Assembly: GCA_015490755.1 (NCBI GenBank)
Contig: WFXF01000093.1
Coordinates: 1 to 38,677 of the forward strand
DNA: 38,677 bases
Direction: 5' to 3'
Source of the DNA: Gammaproteobacteria bacterium
GTDB taxonomy: Bacteria > Pseudomonadota > Gammaproteobacteria > JAADGQ01
Part shown: piece after piece, positions 26,770-34,419 of the stretch
How the letters are laid out: each line of letters opens with the position of its first letter
Numbering within the stretch: the stretch's first letter is position 1
Position numbers and translations under genes: made by a program
Notes under the pieces: model-generated
What the model saw: only the letters and a program-made list of their open reading frames with translations
The model's database searches: none
Told to the model about the DNA's origin: nothing

Positions 26770-27765
26770 ATGTTTGGTTTCATAAAAAACAGATCAACCG
26801 ACAAAATACCCGAACTCCCCTCTGAACAGGTTATTTTGAAGAAGCCGGAAAAAAGCGGCTTGTGGTCGCGTTTTAAAAACGGCCTGACCCGCACTCGCTC
26901 TGGCCTGACTGACGGACTTTCCAGCCTGATTTTGGGCAAAAAAACCATTGATGACGAACTGTTTGAAGAGATCGAAGATTTGTTGCTCAGCGCTGATGTT
27001 GGTGTTGATGCTACACAAATAATTATTGATGAACTCACAATGCGATTAGCTCGCAAACAACTCAAGGATCCCGAATCACTTATGACTGCATTACGTGAAA
27101 ACATGCAAAGCATTCTTGAGCCAAGCAGTCAACCACTTGTGATTCCAAAAGCTGATAAACCTTTTGTCATCTTAATGACCGGCATTAACGGTGCCGGAAA
27201 AACAACCACTATCGGAAAACTGGCAAAACGCTTTCAGGCTCAGGGACTTTCTGTAATGCTTTCTGCAGGCGATACTTTTCGTGCCGCTGCCGTTGAACAA
27301 CTGCAAATTTGGGGAGAACGCAATGACATTCCTGTCATTGCTGGTGCCACTGACCCTGCAGCCGTTGCATTTGACGGGCTACAAGCTGCACAGGCACGCA
27401 ACATCGACGTATTGATTGCGGATACAGCGGGACGCTTGCATACCCAATCCAACCTGATGGAAGAGCTGAAAAAAATTAAGCGTGTCATGGCAAAACTAGA
27501 CCCGACAGCCCCACACGAAGTGATGCTGATTGTTGATGCAGGAACGGGACAAAATGCTCTGGCACAAGCTGAGCAGTTTAATAAAGCGGTCGGCCTGAGT
27601 GGAGTTACTTTAACCAAACTGGATGGCACTGCTAAAGGTGGTATTATTTTTGCGATTGCAAAAAAAACAGGCTTGCCTATTCGCTTCATTGGTGTGGGCG
27701 AAGGTATTGATGATTTACGTGAATTCAGTGCGTCAGAGTTTGTAGATGCCCTATTTGAAAAATAA
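26770..27765 (+). CDS. ftsY: Signal recognition particle receptor FtsY
   Basis: FtsY docks SRP-ribosome complexes at the membrane for cotranslational insertion. It has a short charged N-terminal part (1-45), an N domain (about 50-120) and the G domain: P-loop GINGAGKTTT at 138-147, DTFRAAA at 168-174, DTAGR at 218-222, and TKLDGTAKGG. The acidic A domain is much shorter than that of E. coli FtsY (331 against 497 residues), as in many other bacteria. It begins the ftsY-ftsE-ftsX run, with a GTGAG element 9 nt before ATG. Confidence 0.96.
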   Translation: MFGFIKNRSTDKIPELPSEQVILKKPEKSGLWSRFKNGLTRTRSGLTDGLSSLILGKKTIDDELFEEIEDLLLSADVGVDATQIIIDELTMRLARKQLKDPESLMTALRENMQSILEPSSQPLVIPKADKPFVILMTGINGAGKTTTIGKLAKRFQAQGLSVMLSAGDTFRAAAVEQLQIWGERNDIPVIAGATDPAAVAFDGLQAAQARNIDVLIADTAGRLHTQSNLMEELKKIKRVMAKLDPTAPHEVMLIVDAGTGQNALAQAEQFNKAVGLSGVTLTKLDGTAKGGIIFAIAKKTGLPIRFIGVGEGIDDLREFSASEFVDALFEK

Positions 27766-27771
27766 TACTCC

Positions 27772-28446
27772 ATGATTCAATTTGATAACGTCAGCAAACG
27801 ATATGCCAGCGGCCATGTTGCGCTGGAAAACATCAGCTTCCAGCTAGATGTAGGGGAAATGGCTTTTTTAACCGGACACTCCGGTGCGGGCAAATCCACT
27901 CTCATGAAGCTGATAGCGCTGATTGAACGTACCAGCGGTGGACAGATTGTAATTAACAATAAAAACCTGTCCCGCATCAGCCGTCGAGGTATAGCACACC
28001 ATCGGCGAGGTATTGGCGTGATTTTTCAGAACCACAAACTGCTTTATGATAGAACTGTTTTCGATAATGTTGCACTGCCGCTCATCGTCGCAGGCCACCA
28101 CCAACACGACATTGCCAGCCGGGTCAGAGCCGCTCTTGACAAGGTTGGGCTGCTTCGTCACGAAAAACTTTATCCGATTACACTATCAGGGGGTGAACAA
28201 CAACGTGTCGGCATCGCCCGTGCCGTCGTTCACAAACCCCCGGTGATACTCGCAGATGAGCCCACAGGCAATCTCGACCCCGATCTTTCAAAAGAGATCA
28301 TGAAACTGTTCCAGCAATTCAACCAGGTCGGAGTGACCATGTTGATTGCGACTCATGATCTTGACTTGGTCAAACAGATGAAACAACGTGTATTGACTCT
28401 GGAACATGGCAAACTGATCTATAATTCACAGGTTGCAGAAGAATGA
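27772..28446 (+). CDS. ftsE: Cell division ATP-binding protein FtsE
   Basis: FtsE is the ATPase of the FtsEX complex, which drives septal peptidoglycan amidases through EnvC-type activators. Walker A is GHSGAGKST (35-43), the ABC signature is LSGGEQQR (138-145), and Walker B is VILADEP (158-164). The D-loop GNLDP and the switch histidine in IATHD are present. The length of 224 residues is typical. It begins 6 nt after ftsY and overlaps ftsX by 4 nt. Confidence 0.97.
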   Translation: MIQFDNVSKRYASGHVALENISFQLDVGEMAFLTGHSGAGKSTLMKLIALIERTSGGQIVINNKNLSRISRRGIAHHRRGIGVIFQNHKLLYDRTVFDNVALPLIVAGHHQHDIASRVRAALDKVGLLRHEKLYPITLSGGEQQRVGIARAVVHKPPVILADEPTGNLDPDLSKEIMKLFQQFNQVGVTMLIATHDLDLVKQMKQRVLTLEHGKLIYNSQVAEE

Positions 28447-29498
28447 TCAAAAATAGAGAGCGCCGAAACAGCAATTCAGAGCGTCGCAATACGAGAACAC
28501 CGATACCGGACAAAGATCAACGCAGCCTTCGTGAGCGCCGTTCAAACAGTTCAGCCACCACTCAGTTTATAAAAAAAACACCGGTATTACCTTGGGCGTT
28601 ACGCCACCTTCAAGTCTTTTTTTATACATTGGGACAGATCTGCCGCCAACCATTCGCCAGCTTGATGACCGCTGCTGTCATCGGTATCGCCCTTGCACTG
28701 CCCACAGGCTTTTATGTACTACTCAAAAACGTACAACAGGTCAGCTCCACTATGGATGATGTCACACAAATTTCACTTTTTCTGAAAAAAGAGGTCGGCG
28801 AAAAGCAGGCGCTACAATTGTCTAATCGCTTGCAAAAAATGCAGGAAATTGAATCAATACAACATATCTCTCCGCAAGAAGCCCTTGATGAATTTCGCCA
28901 ATATGCGGGCTTCAGTACCGCACTTAAGGTGCTAGATGAAAACCCGCTGCCCAGCGTACTGGTCATCAATCCGATTGATCGCTTTGCGACACCTGAAGCG
29001 ATCGGCTCACTGCTAGAGCAATTGGAAACAGTATCTGAAGTTGAAATCGTTCGGCTCGACATGCAGTGGATTAAGCGCTTGAACGCTCTATTGGAAACCA
29101 GTCAGCGCGGTGTTTTGATACTGGCGACCCTGCTGGCCATGTCCGTTCCCCTGATTGTTGGCAATACAATACGTCTTGCAATCAATAATCGTCGTGATGA
29201 GATTGAAATCACCAAGCTCATTGGTGCAACAGACGCCTTTATTCGTCGCCCTTTTCTTTATAGCGGGCTCTGGTATGGTCTGTTAGGCGGGATTATTGCC
29301 TGGTTATTGATCACTGTTTCTTTAAAGCTGCTGAGTGCACCGGTCGAACGCCTGTCACTGCTTTACGACAGCACATTCATACTTCATGCTCTGGACTTTA
29401 CCACCTCATTCAAACTACTCCTTATTAGCGCGCTGCTGGGGTGGCTCGGCTCATGGCTGGCAGTCAGCCGTCACTTGCGAGAAATTGAACCCAGCTGA
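28443..29498 (+). CDS. ftsX: Cell division protein FtsX
   Basis: FtsX is the membrane partner of FtsE. The 351 residues comprise a cytoplasmic N-terminal tail, a first membrane segment (about 73-95), a periplasmic domain (about 96-220), and three further membrane segments toward the C-terminus (VLILATLLAMSVPLIVGNTI; WYGLLGGIIAWLLIT; LLLISALLGWLGSWLAV). The tail is unusually arginine-rich and contains two similar octets, RERRNSNS (5-12) and RERRSNSS (30-37). Its ATG overlaps the ftsE stop (ATGA). Confidence 0.95.
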   Translation: MIKNRERRNSNSERRNTRTPIPDKDQRSLRERRSNSSATTQFIKKTPVLPWALRHLQVFFYTLGQICRQPFASLMTAAVIGIALALPTGFYVLLKNVQQVSSTMDDVTQISLFLKKEVGEKQALQLSNRLQKMQEIESIQHISPQEALDEFRQYAGFSTALKVLDENPLPSVLVINPIDRFATPEAIGSLLEQLETVSEVEIVRLDMQWIKRLNALLETSQRGVLILATLLAMSVPLIVGNTIRLAINNRRDEIEITKLIGATDAFIRRPFLYSGLWYGLLGGIIAWLLITVSLKLLSAPVERLSLLYDSTFILHALDFTTSFKLLLISALLGWLGSWLAVSRHLREIEPS

Positions 29499-29520
29499 AA
29501 AATTGAACTTTACTTCCAAA

Positions 29521-29547
29521 TGTGCACTCTTATTGTTCGAGTGTTAA
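29521..29547 (+). promoter_or_regulatory. CIRCE-like HrcA operator upstream of rpoH
   Basis: The sequence is TGTGCACTC (29521-29529), a spacer of exactly 9 nt, then GAGTGTTAA (29539-29547). The CIRCE consensus is TTAGCACTC-N9-GAGTGCTAA, so 7 of 9 and 8 of 9 positions match and the CACTC/GAGTG core is perfect. It overlaps a possible sigma-70 promoter (TTTACT 29509-29514, 16 nt, TATTGT 29531-29536) and lies 38 nt before the rpoH start. Repression of rpoH by HrcA is inferred; no hrcA is in the window. Confidence 0.72.
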
Positions 29548-29585
29548 TATACGACCAAACCAAAGAAAAAAAGGAACCTCGTTCA

Positions 29586-30437
29586 GTGAATCAATATATG
29601 CCTATGGCACTGCCTGTTTCAACGGATAGCCTGGATGCCTATTTACAAAAAATTTCCCATATCCAGACACTTACCGCTGAAGAAGAGAAAGTACTCGCGT
29701 TACGCTTGCAGCAAGAGGGTGATCTGGAAGCTGCGCGTCGCCTGGTTATGTCACACCTGCGCTTCGTTGCACATATTGCTCGCAGCTATAGTGGTTACGG
29801 ATTATCGCAAGCAGATTTAATCCAGGAGGGTAATATCGGTCTGATGAAAGCGGTTAAACGCTTCGACCCAAGCATGAATGTGCGCCTGATCTCTTTCGCT
29901 GTGCACTGGATTCGTGCTGAAATTCATGAATTCATCTTACGTAACTGGCGCATCGTAAAAGTTGCCACCACCAAAGCACAGCGCAAACTGTTCTTTAATC
30001 TACGCAAATCAAAAAAACGGCTGGGCTGGTTTAATCAGGAAGAGATCAATACTGTTGCCAAAGATTTAGGGGTTTCCCCTGAAGTTGTCATCGAGATGGA
30101 GTCTCGAATGAGTGGGCAAGATACCTCTTTTGACCCTTTCACCAGCGATGAAAATGATACTCACACTGCACCCGCTTCATATCTGCAAGATACATCTCAA
30201 GAACCTGCCGTGAGACTGGAGCACGACAACTGGCAATCACACAATACCAGCCAATTATATCAGGCACTCAGCCAGCTGGATGAGCGTAGCCGTGACATCC
30301 TGGGTCGACGCTGGCTCACTGACCAGAAAACGACACTACAAGAGCTGGCAGATAAATATCAGGTATCCGCTGAACGCATTCGACAATTAGAGAAAAATGC
30401 GATGAAAAAGCTCAAATTAAATATGTTAGAAGCATAA
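29586..30437 (+). CDS. rpoH: RNA polymerase heat-shock sigma factor RpoH (sigma-32)
   Basis: RpoH directs transcription of heat-shock genes. Region 2 ([20 protein letters not shown], then [17 protein letters not shown]), the sigma-32-specific RpoH box [18 protein letters not shown], and region 4 ([20 protein letters not shown]) are all present. The frame is open back to an ATG at 29519, but I place the start at GTG 29586: AAGGA lies just upstream, the product is then 283 residues (E. coli 284), and the longer version would translate through the CIRCE-like operator. It lies 87 nt after ftsX. Confidence 0.95.
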   Translation: MNQYMPMALPVSTDSLDAYLQKISHIQTLTAEEEKVLALRLQQEGDLEAARRLVMSHLRFVAHIARSYSGYGLSQADLIQEGNIGLMKAVKRFDPSMNVRLISFAVHWIRAEIHEFILRNWRIVKVATTKAQRKLFFNLRKSKKRLGWFNQEEINTVAKDLGVSPEVVIEMESRMSGQDTSFDPFTSDENDTHTAPASYLQDTSQEPAVRLEHDNWQSHNTSQLYQALSQLDERSRDILGRRWLTDQKTTLQELADKYQVSAERIRQLEKNAMKKLKLNMLEA

Positions 30438-30448
30438 TATGAGTTGTG

Positions 30449-30471
30449 GGCAGCAATCACTGATTGCTGCC
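30449..30471. terminator. Hairpin between convergent rpoH and bioD
   Basis: The perfect 10-bp stem GGCAGCAATC (30449-30458) / GATTGCTGCC (30462-30471) has a 3-nt loop. It is placed 12 nt after the rpoH stop and next to the bioD stop. There is no proper T tract on either strand, so termination may be inefficient. Confidence 0.55.
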
Positions 30472-30472
30472 T

Positions 30473-31153
30473 CTACTCTTGCTGTAAGATAGCCACATCA
30501 AGACAATCAGAAACCCTCTCAACGTCCAGCTGTTCCATCCAGGGCACGACTCCAAGCAAAGGAGCGTTAATTCGTTGCCTGATTGCGCCAATGTTTTCAG
30601 TTACTCTCAAACAATGAGTATCAACACAATTAGCCACCCAGCCCGCAACGCTTAATCCATCATTAACAATGGCTTCATAACTCAAAAGTGCATGATTAAT
30701 ACAGCCTAAACGAATCCCTACAACCACTATTACGGGCAATGCCAGGTTACGAGCCAGGTCAGCCACTGTATCCTGCTCATTCAGGGGAACTTTCCAGCCA
30801 CCAACCCCCTCAACCACTACATAATCTGCCTGAGATTCAAGCAAGCGATAGCTTTTTATAATTTTTTCACAAGAGATAACAACACCATCATCAAATGCTG
30901 CCACATGAGGTGCTATCGCGGGCACAAAAGCAAAAGGGTTTACATCATCATATAAAAAACTCTGAGAGGCTTGTTTTATCAATAAATTCGCATCATCATT
31001 ACGCAACCCACCTGATGACTGCCTGCAGCCAGATGCGATCGGTTTCATTCCGGCCACACTCCACCCTTGCCTCTTGAACGCGACCATCAATCCAGCACTC
31101 ACCCATGTTTTTCCAATATCAGTATCAGTGCCTGTTATAAAAAATCCGGCCAT
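30473..31153 (-). CDS. bioD: ATP-dependent dethiobiotin synthetase
   Basis: BioD closes the ureido ring of dethiobiotin from 7,8-diaminopelargonate, CO2 and ATP, the step before BioB. The P-loop GTDTDIGKT is near the N-terminus, the lysine motif is AGMKPIASG, and the substrate loop is VEGVGGWKVPL. The start is ATG at 31153 (226 residues), supported by GGTGGGG 7 nt upstream; a TTG two codons earlier is less likely. No other bio gene is adjacent: the next, bioC, is about 6.8 kb upstream on the same strand. Confidence 0.95.
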   Translation of the reverse strand: MAGFFITGTDTDIGKTWVSAGLMVAFKRQGWSVAGMKPIASGCRQSSGGLRNDDANLLIKQASQSFLYDDVNPFAFVPAIAPHVAAFDDGVVISCEKIIKSYRLLESQADYVVVEGVGGWKVPLNEQDTVADLARNLALPVIVVVGIRLGCINHALLSYEAIVNDGLSVAGWVANCVDTHCLRVTENIGAIRQRINAPLLGVVPWMEQLDVERVSDCLDVAILQQE

Positions 31154-31300
31154 AAGCAAACCCCACCAAAATCATATCGTTAACTACTTGCATCATGATA
31201 GAATCATCGACTGTTTCCTACCTGAATACAGAACACACTCTAATCTCTTTGTACGCCCGCGCCGTTACAACAATGAGAACAAAGGCAAATACAGCAAACC

Positions 31301-33106
31301 ATGAGCCATTTTATACTTAACATTCCACAACAAATCAAATCACCACAGGGGCAATTTGAGCTTCACACAGAATACGTCAAAAAGAAAATTTCAGTATTAC
31401 CTATGGCGAATCAAAAAGAGGCTATCCAACAAATTTTTGATCTTTTATACCAACTAAACAGGCAGAAAATTGATACAGCAGTACGCTACCAAATAATAGA
31501 TCTACTGCGCCCTTCGGTAATGGAGCTGTGCCACATCATACACAGACCTTACATACGTAACCCTCTACCACTCTCTGCCGAAGATTTGGCATCAGCCTAT
31601 CAAATACAAACATTATTGACTGAAATGGCTTTTGCTTACAAAGCACTAATCATTGAATTGCTAGTCAGCGATGATGAAACAGACAATACACAGCTTCAAT
31701 ACACTATCTATTACGCCATTATATTTCTCTCAAAATTACTGGTTGAGTGTTATCAGATTTACAGCCCTCTACCAGAAAATATTTGGCATGAGCTACACCA
31801 CCTTTATCTTTTATCTGAAGGGTTTTCGCTACAGAACGAACCAATAAAGGACGATAAAAACAATAGCTCAATCACCAAAGCCTATTTATCCATATCTCTA
31901 CTTGGGCTTGCAAACCCTTATCATTTGATGCAGTCCGAAACCATCAAAATTTACGAACAAAGCCATCACTGGGCTTCTTTGTGCAGTATTTCTGCCATTG
32001 GTGACAATACAGAAGGCTTTATTGCTGACTTTGACAGCGATGCTCCTGCACGTTTTGTTAAATATGAAACTATTGAAGCCCATCCAAGAGAAGGCCGCAT
32101 CATTGATCTATCGAAAGCACAACAGAAATTACATGCTCTCATCAAAGAAAAATCTGCACTATGCAAGCATCATGATCTCAAAAAAACAACACTCTCCGAA
32201 CGTGCCGAACTCGGCATGTATATACGGCTTAAGCGCTCCTGGGGAAGAAGGTCGCAACGATCAACCTCAAGAAATTTGCAACGATCACAACTGCAAGCAA
32301 CCGTCGGACTCAGTAGTTGCCACTATCTTATCAGTAACAATAAACCTTTTCAGCCGGAAATAGATGAGTTTAATCTTCATAAATATCTGCCAGCTCACCT
32401 TTCGAAAAACAATAAACTATCCATTCTTCCCGATACATTAATTCCATGGCAAAAAGATAAACTCAACGAGAGTCAGCAAGAAAATTTTCACGTATCCCGC
32501 CATTCAAACTTTAATGATAAATATAGCAACAGAGATATCTGGTCAGCCACTCACCAAGTAAATTCCAGGAAGCCCTCTATAAAAGAGGACCCTGAAATTA
32601 TTACCGTAAACTGCATACAAAATGATGAAAGCAACGGCGGCCTCTCTCTCTCCTGTGAAATAAATGACAATATTCAAGCTCGTGTGGGGGAGCTGGTTGC
32701 ACTTGAGAACAAAAAGGGAGAAAAAAATTTTAAAATTTGCGTGCTTCGCTGGCTAAAAACCAATCACCATAATGATATGGAAATGGGCATCAGCTTTATT
32801 GCCGACAGTGCTCATGCCATCGCGATAAAAGCAGTTTCAGGTGCAGGTCAAGGGGGTGATTATTTTAGAGGGCTCATCACGCCAGACAAAAACCCGCGTG
32901 AAAACCCTACAACACTGATTACTCCTTCAGCACTTTATGATACAAGTACAACGCTGCTAGTCAACATGAAAAAGGATATGTTTCATGTCAGACTGACTCA
33001 CCTATTGGAATCCAGCACCTCATACTCCCGCTTCCGCTTTGAAATTACAGACTATTACGAAGATGACGATATCCCTTTAGAATATGTAAGCCAGACTAAT
33101 AATTAA
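31301..33106 (+). CDS. Large protein with a PilZ-like C-terminal domain, function unknown
   Basis: No name is recognised for this 601-residue protein. Residues 1 to about 300 are mainly helical, without signal peptide or membrane segments. Residues 310-335 are very basic (RLKRSWGRRSQRSTSR), including R320-x3-R324, and lead into GLSSCHYLI. After a low-conservation linker (about 345-425), residues 430-510 resemble a PilZ beta barrel: D442-ESN-G447 fits the (D/N)xSxxG motif, and RVGELVALE and MEMGISFIA are barrel strands. The RxxxR motif is not at its canonical place just before the barrel, so c-di-GMP binding is possible but not shown. It is followed 13 nt later by the pentapeptide gene, and the pair is probably one operon. 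The Shine-Dalgarno is weak. Confidence 0.7.
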   Translation: MSHFILNIPQQIKSPQGQFELHTEYVKKKISVLPMANQKEAIQQIFDLLYQLNRQKIDTAVRYQIIDLLRPSVMELCHIIHRPYIRNPLPLSAEDLASAYQIQTLLTEMAFAYKALIIELLVSDDETDNTQLQYTIYYAIIFLSKLLVECYQIYSPLPENIWHELHHLYLLSEGFSLQNEPIKDDKNNSSITKAYLSISLLGLANPYHLMQSETIKIYEQSHHWASLCSISAIGDNTEGFIADFDSDAPARFVKYETIEAHPREGRIIDLSKAQQKLHALIKEKSALCKHHDLKKTTLSERAELGMYIRLKRSWGRRSQRSTSRNLQRSQLQATVGLSSCHYLISNNKPFQPEIDEFNLHKYLPAHLSKNNKLSILPDTLIPWQKDKLNESQQENFHVSRHSNFNDKYSNRDIWSATHQVNSRKPSIKEDPEIITVNCIQNDESNGGLSLSCEINDNIQARVGELVALENKKGEKNFKICVLRWLKTNHHNDMEMGISFIADSAHAIAIKAVSGAGQGGDYFRGLITPDKNPRENPTTLITPSALYDTSTTLLVNMKKDMFHVRLTHLLESSTSYSRFRFEITDYYEDDDIPLEYVSQTNN

Positions 33107-33119
33107 GGATGTAACGACT

Positions 33120-33473
33120 ATGAATATCAGACCTAAAATTACTGACAATCCAATGTATCAATTATTGCGGGAAGAGAATATTAAAGAGTTTAATGCCCAG
33201 AGAAAAAGTGATGAAAAACTTGACTTTAGTTATTGTGATTTTCGTAACCTTGATTTAAGAGGCATGAATGCAGAAGGCATCGATTTCAGCCACGCCTACT
33301 TTCGTCAAGCAGATTTACGTGGCATAGATTTTTCACAGTGCCGCATGGAAGGATCGAGCATTAACTCAGCACGAATCTCTGGTACCTATTTCCCCATGGC
33401 ACTCTCTGCTGATGAAATCACACTTTCACTACTGCACGGCACACGCATGCGCTATCACTACCATAAAGTATAA
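33120..33473 (+). CDS. Small pentapeptide-repeat protein
   Basis: The middle of this 117-residue protein is built from pentapeptide repeats (LDFSY CDFRN LDLRG MNAEG IDFSH AYFRQ ADLRG; about 38-72), which form a right-handed quadrilateral beta helix, with a degenerate coil after it (SINSARISGTYF). The N-terminus (ITDNPMYQLLREENI) and the C-terminus (LSLLHGTRMRYH) are non-repetitive. It is too short to be a DNA-gyrase mimic of the Qnr type (about 218 residues). It follows the PilZ-like gene closely, so an accessory role for that protein is the best guess. Confidence 0.8.
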   Translation: MNIRPKITDNPMYQLLREENIKEFNAQRKSDEKLDFSYCDFRNLDLRGMNAEGIDFSHAYFRQADLRGIDFSQCRMEGSSINSARISGTYFPMALSADEITLSLLHGTRMRYHYHKV

Positions 33474-33480
33474 TATTTTT

Positions 33481-34419
33481 TCAGCAGTGAAGATGGTGCA
33501 GAGTAATTTCTGGTGGGCAGTTCAATCGCACACATACAACCGATGAACCAACACCCACTGAGGTGTAACCCAACATATTCTGATATCTCCATGCACCTGA
33601 ACCCAATGATCTTGGCAGATCCGAATCCAGAGTCAGCGGGATTTTTCCAGGCAGACAGATCTGGCCACCATGAGTATGCCCACCCAGCAACAGATTAAAA
33701 TCAGCATGAGCCGCCTGGCGATATATTTCAGGCGTATGTGAGAGCAAAATAGAAAACTCATCATGAGGTATTTTGGAAGCTGCTTTTTCGATGTTATCTA
33801 CTCGAAAATAGTGCGCATCATCAATACCTACAAAGTGGAGCCGTGCATCACCCCGCTGAATTGTTTGTGACTCATTCAGCAACATCGTAATCCCCATATC
33901 TTCAAGTCCGGGTAACATACGTATCGTATCGTGATTTCCCAGCACCCCCAAGACCTGTTTCTTAAAATGTGCTTGTATTCGCTCCATACCTTCAAGCGTT
34001 GCATCAAAAGCTCCAAAAGTTTTACCACGATAATCACCAGTCAACACACAGATATCATAATCAATATCTTGCAATATCTCGATCAGGCGAGTCATCACTT
34101 CCGGATTGATATCGACATGCATATCACTGATATGGAGTATTGTATAACCCTCAAACTCTGAAGGCAGCTCAGAAGAGTAAATATGATTTTGGCGAACTTG
34201 TATACGCTTACAGTTACTGCGCCCACGCCAGTATAGCCCTGACAGCTTCAACGCATTACGAATTACTGAGTGAATCGAATACCAGTTTTCAATATGAAAA
34301 AAATTGAGACCATGACCAAAAACATGCGTATCATGGTCATCTTCAATACCAAGCCGCTGCTTGGCGTGCATTCGTCCTAAACGAGACTCAAGTCTTTCAA
34401 CAATCTCTTTGTTATCCAT
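33481..34419 (-). CDS. Calcineurin-like metallophosphoesterase
   Basis: The dimetal motifs are complete: D99-x-H101 (HISDMHVD), G128-D129, G161-NHD164, H228 (LLSHTPE) and GHTHGG (247-252). The protein has 312 residues with an N-terminal extension of about 90 residues before the catalytic domain and no clear membrane anchor. The domain is YkuE/LpxG-like, but the substrate cannot be told. The start is ATG at 34419, overlapping the end of the oxoprolinase gene by 8 nt. The frame is open further upstream, but that would extend it into the oxoprolinase coding region. Confidence 0.82.
   Translation of the reverse strand: MDNKEIVERLESRLGRMHAKQRLGIEDDHDTHVFGHGLNFFHIENWYSIHSVIRNALKLSGLYWRGRSNCKRIQVRQNHIYSSELPSEFEGYTILHISDMHVDINPEVMTRLIEILQDIDYDICVLTGDYRGKTFGAFDATLEGMERIQAHFKKQVLGVLGNHDTIRMLPGLEDMGITMLLNESQTIQRGDARLHFVGIDDAHYFRVDNIEKAASKIPHDEFSILLSHTPEIYRQAAHADFNLLLGGHTHGGQICLPGKIPLTLDSDLPRSLGSGAWRYQNMLGYTSVGVGSSVVCVRLNCPPEITLHHLHC

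Noticed and set aside
27240-27773. 177-codon minus-strand frame opposite ftsY
   Set aside because: It is an antisense shadow of the GTPase domain coding sequence, rich in Ser/Ala/Pro as such shadows are.
29519-29585. N-terminal extension of rpoH to the upstream ATG
   Set aside because: It would run through the CIRCE-like operator and promoter, and would make the protein longer than the family. GTG at 29586 has a good ribosome-binding site.
31160-31300. BirA operator between bioD and the PilZ-like gene
   Set aside because: No TTGTAAACC-type half-sites with the expected spacing were found.
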